Notes under the pieces: model-generated
Told to the model about the DNA's origin: nothing
Database searches by the model: none
The model's input: only the letters and a program-made list of their open reading frames with translations
Assembly (NCBI GenBank): GCA_030374805.1
Contig: JARGSG010000190.1
Span: 62,001-126,000 of the forward strand
Source: Gracilaria gracilis
Taxonomy: Eukaryota > Rhodophyta > Florideophyceae > Gracilariales > Gracilariaceae
Length of the DNA stretch: 64,000 nucleotides
Direction of reading: 5' to 3'
Translations under genes and position numbers: made by a program
Shown: positions 62,413 to 64,000 of the stretch, one piece after another
How the letters are laid out: each line of letters opens with the position of its first letter
Numbering within the stretch: the stretch's first letter is position 1

Positions 62413-62903
62413 ATGCTGAAGGTAAGGAAGGAGATTATGGGCCTGAGGGGTCGTGTGGGGGTGCTGCCGGAGCGAGTGGAGCATGTGGAGAAGGTATGCA
62501 AGTTGCTGTTCGAGTTGAAGGCGCTGTCCAGGGAAGGAGAAGTTGGGAGAGAAGAGGGAAGACGAAAAGCGTCACCGGTATCGTTAGGGTCTCGGGGTGG
62601 CTGCGGGTGTGTTGGGAAGATTGAGGGGTAGCGGCTGAAGAAGAGGCGGAAGAGAAGTGTGTGATGGTAGACGTAGGTGGAAAGGTGTGTGTACAGCGGC
62701 AGCCTCCGGGTAAAGTACCACTTGTTGGGTTCAGTAGTGCGCCGGCGGATGGGCGAAAGGCGGAACGAGTACTGGATGAGCTGGAGGATAGAAGAGGCTG
62801 GGAGGGGTTGGGAGCAGCTTTGAAGCTGGGAGGGTGTACGAGAATGGAGAAAGTGGTCCGTTGGAGTTCTTCAACTTGGAATTTAGGGAAAATGGACTCA
62901 TGA
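62413..62903 (+). pseudogene. Continuation of the Y right-end ORF in shifted frames
   Basis: Two plus-strand frames, 62413-62631 and 62661-62903. They carry a leucine-rich helical segment, then a Val-Asp-Val-Gly-Gly-Lys-Val segment and an amphipathic Glu-Arg-Val-Leu-Asp-Glu-Leu-Glu-Asp segment. The minus strand is also open here (62435-62914) because of the purine bias, so the choice of strand is tentative. Confidence 0.3.
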
Positions 62904-63352
62904 TCCGAATTCACGGCTGGAATGAGGGAGCGCTAGTGGTAGGTTCTTAATTTTTTAGAGTGTTTCTGACGAGCGTGGGGAATGTAAAATTGCGAGCCGG
63001 GGCAAAGGAACTGCAAACTAGCCTTCAACTTCAGTAGGTAAAGTTTAAACTGCAATGAACAGAAACGTTATTTCTAAAGAATATTTTTGCCTTGCCAACC
63101 AGCGCAAAATGTGGAAATACTAGTTTTTTCGGACTTTTGTTTTCACAACTAGCGATCTAGCAGACTAAACTAGCATTCTGAGAACACCGGTGTGGAGTAT
63201 AAGTTTGAACAACGCGCTGCCCCAAATACTGATGATGACCGTGAAATGTGGAACGAAAAAGAAAAAGACGAGCCCGGAACTGACTTACGTCAAAGCCTCG
63301 TTAACTGTACCGTCTTGCTGCCATTGAATCACCGTTGTAATTAAAAGAAGGC

Positions 63353-63943
63353 TCATTGTAGTAAATTTGCGCTAGCAAGGTGGCCTTGTTTGGCCTTTTC
63401 TTCTAGTGCGATTAACTCCCAATCACATGTTGTAGCTCGCACGAGATTTAGTTCTGTATGCCATCTGTCCCAACATTTTAAACACAACGCATGCCTGCAT
63501 GTTGAACCCCATTGTTTTCGCCGGGAACCACCTTTCTTTCTATATCTCTTTTCTGCCATCGTTATAGTGTGAGTGAAAGAGCACAGAGAACAATACAAAT
63601 CTTTGCCAATCACTTTCATATGCGATTCCTTGTTTGATAACTGGCAAGTGCGATCTTCAGGTCTTTTATACCTTTCAACGGCATTCCGTTTGTACAAGGG
63701 AATAGTTTGAAGAACATTGCCCTGTATTAACTCAGAATGCCAGCGATTCTTGTATTTGGCCTGTATGTACTCGCTGGAGCTCAAGCAAACAGCTGCTTGA
63801 ACATATTCGTTAGCTAGTTGGCAAGCGAAGTCTGGAAACGTAAAAGATGTAGCCACGTTTTGAAGCAGCTCCCTGTAACCCTTCTCCTTGTCGAGGCCAT
63901 CTGCAGCAGTTGGAAGTTTCTCTTCTCGCCTTGCGAGTCCCAA
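63353..63943 (-). CDS. piggyBac-like transposase C-terminus with zinc ribbon (partial)
   Basis: A 196-codon minus-strand frame whose upstream part lies at or beyond the window edge. Near residues 118-170 is Leu-Tyr-Cys-Ser-Leu-Cys, a basic spacer (Lys-Arg-Tyr-Arg-Lys-Lys-Gly), then Cys-Arg-His-Ala-Leu-Cys-Leu-Lys-Cys-Trp-Asp-Arg-Trp-His. The C-x2-C ... C-x4-C-x2-C-x4-H pattern matches the C-terminal cysteine-rich domain of piggyBac/IS4-like transposases (DDE_Tnp_1-like zinc ribbon), which contacts terminal repeats. The DDE core is not in view, so the assignment is provisional. Confidence 0.5.
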   Translation of the reverse strand: MGLARREEKLPTAADGLDKEKGYRELLQNVATSFTFPDFACQLANEYVQAAVCLSSSEYIQAKYKNRWHSELIQGNVLQTIPLYKRNAVERYKRPEDRTCQLSNKESHMKVIGKDLYCSLCSFTHTITMAEKRYRKKGGSRRKQWGSTCRHALCLKCWDRWHTELNLVRATTCDWELIALEEKAKQGHLASANLLQ

Positions 63944-64000
63944 ACAAAAAACAACAGCAACAATATTAACTTATGCACCAAGAAGCCTCCCTAGTATGAT

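Larger units (their letters stand above)
55820..63189 (+). mobile_element. DNA transposon Y with 22-bp terminal inverted repeats (7.37 kb, tentative borders)
   Basis: The left end 55820-55841 (CGGTGTTATCGGAATGCTAG..) and the right end 63168-63189 in inverted orientation (CGGTGTTCTCAGAATGCTAG..) agree at 20 of 22 positions. Both ends carry several subterminal GCTAGTTT motifs, typical of transposase-binding sites. Coding-like frames on the plus strand lie near both ends (56.1-57.8 kb and 61.7-62.9 kb). No convincing target duplicate is seen (TTGCGT on the left, GTGTGG on the right), so the two ends might belong to two copies. The palindrome array lies inside. Confidence 0.5.

Noticed and set aside
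62435..62914. A 159-codon Ser/Pro-rich protein on the minus strand
   Set aside because: The region has strong purine/pyrimidine bias that opens frames on both strands; the plus-strand Trp-Lys-Lys modules upstream favour the other strand, though only weakly.
1..64000. A variant genetic code explaining the many in-frame stops
   Set aside because: TAA, TAG and TGA all occur inside conserved domains, frameshifts are equally common, and the intact genes (gypsy gag, UBL-TM protein) end at normal stops.

Overview
The window is nuclear DNA of a eukaryote, almost certainly a photosynthetic one. The evidence is a uroporphyrinogen decarboxylase (UROD) of plastid type with a transit-peptide-like leader, short GT-AG introns, and a mixture of chromoviral Ty3/gypsy, Ty1/copia, TNP2-type (CACTA/Plavaka-like) and PIF/Harbinger-like transposons. 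A red alga fits best, but that is inference. Most of the window is transposon debris. Almost every recognisable gene carries stops or frameshifts, and all three stop codons occur, so this is decay and not a variant genetic code.

Layout. 0-5.9 kb: short minus-strand ORFs, some resembling DUF6589-type proteins. 6.8-9.8 kb: TNP2-type transposase remnant A on the minus strand. 10.5-14.9 kb: acidic plus-strand ORFs of unknown origin. 16.7-18.0 kb: an unidentified minus-strand gene. 18.6-21.7 kb: TNP2-type remnant B on the plus strand, a diverged relative of A in inverted orientation. 21.85-32.92 kb: a complete chromodomain-bearing Ty3/gypsy element on the minus strand. It has 505-bp LTRs, an intact gag and a decayed pol, and it carries a large antisense gene next to its 3' LTR.

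34.0-34.8 kb: an EF-hand gene fragment, followed by a ~315-bp copy of the UROD 5' region. 35-39 kb: an AT-rich island with a Harbinger-like transposase (one 56-bp intron) and unidentified minus-strand ORFs. 39.2-43.0 kb: a Ty1/copia element with 88-bp LTRs and a perfect 5-bp target duplication, inserted into the UROD upstream region. 43.1-46.8 kb: the broken UROD, an intact ubiquitin-like two-TM protein gene and a broken FGGY sugar kinase.

48.6-50.6 kb: left part of a DNA transposon (X) whose ORF is split by an 835-bp LTR-like insertion with a perfect 5-bp duplication; a related LTR-like copy lies at 51.0-52.0 kb. 53.3-54.2 kb: a degenerate transposase-like ORF. 55.8-63.2 kb: a second member (Y) of the X family, apparently bounded by 22-bp terminal inverted repeats. 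Inside its span lies the strangest structure here, an array of near-perfect 74-bp palindromes centred on TGCA (59.4-60.8 kb). 63.35-63.94 kb: the C-terminus of a piggyBac-like transposase running off the right edge.

The nested insertions give a partial history: copia entered the UROD promoter region, gypsy entered DNA just downstream of TNP2-B, and the LTR-like element entered X. The best candidates for undescribed biology are the palindrome array, the antisense gene of the gypsy element, and the duplicated UROD 5' cassette.
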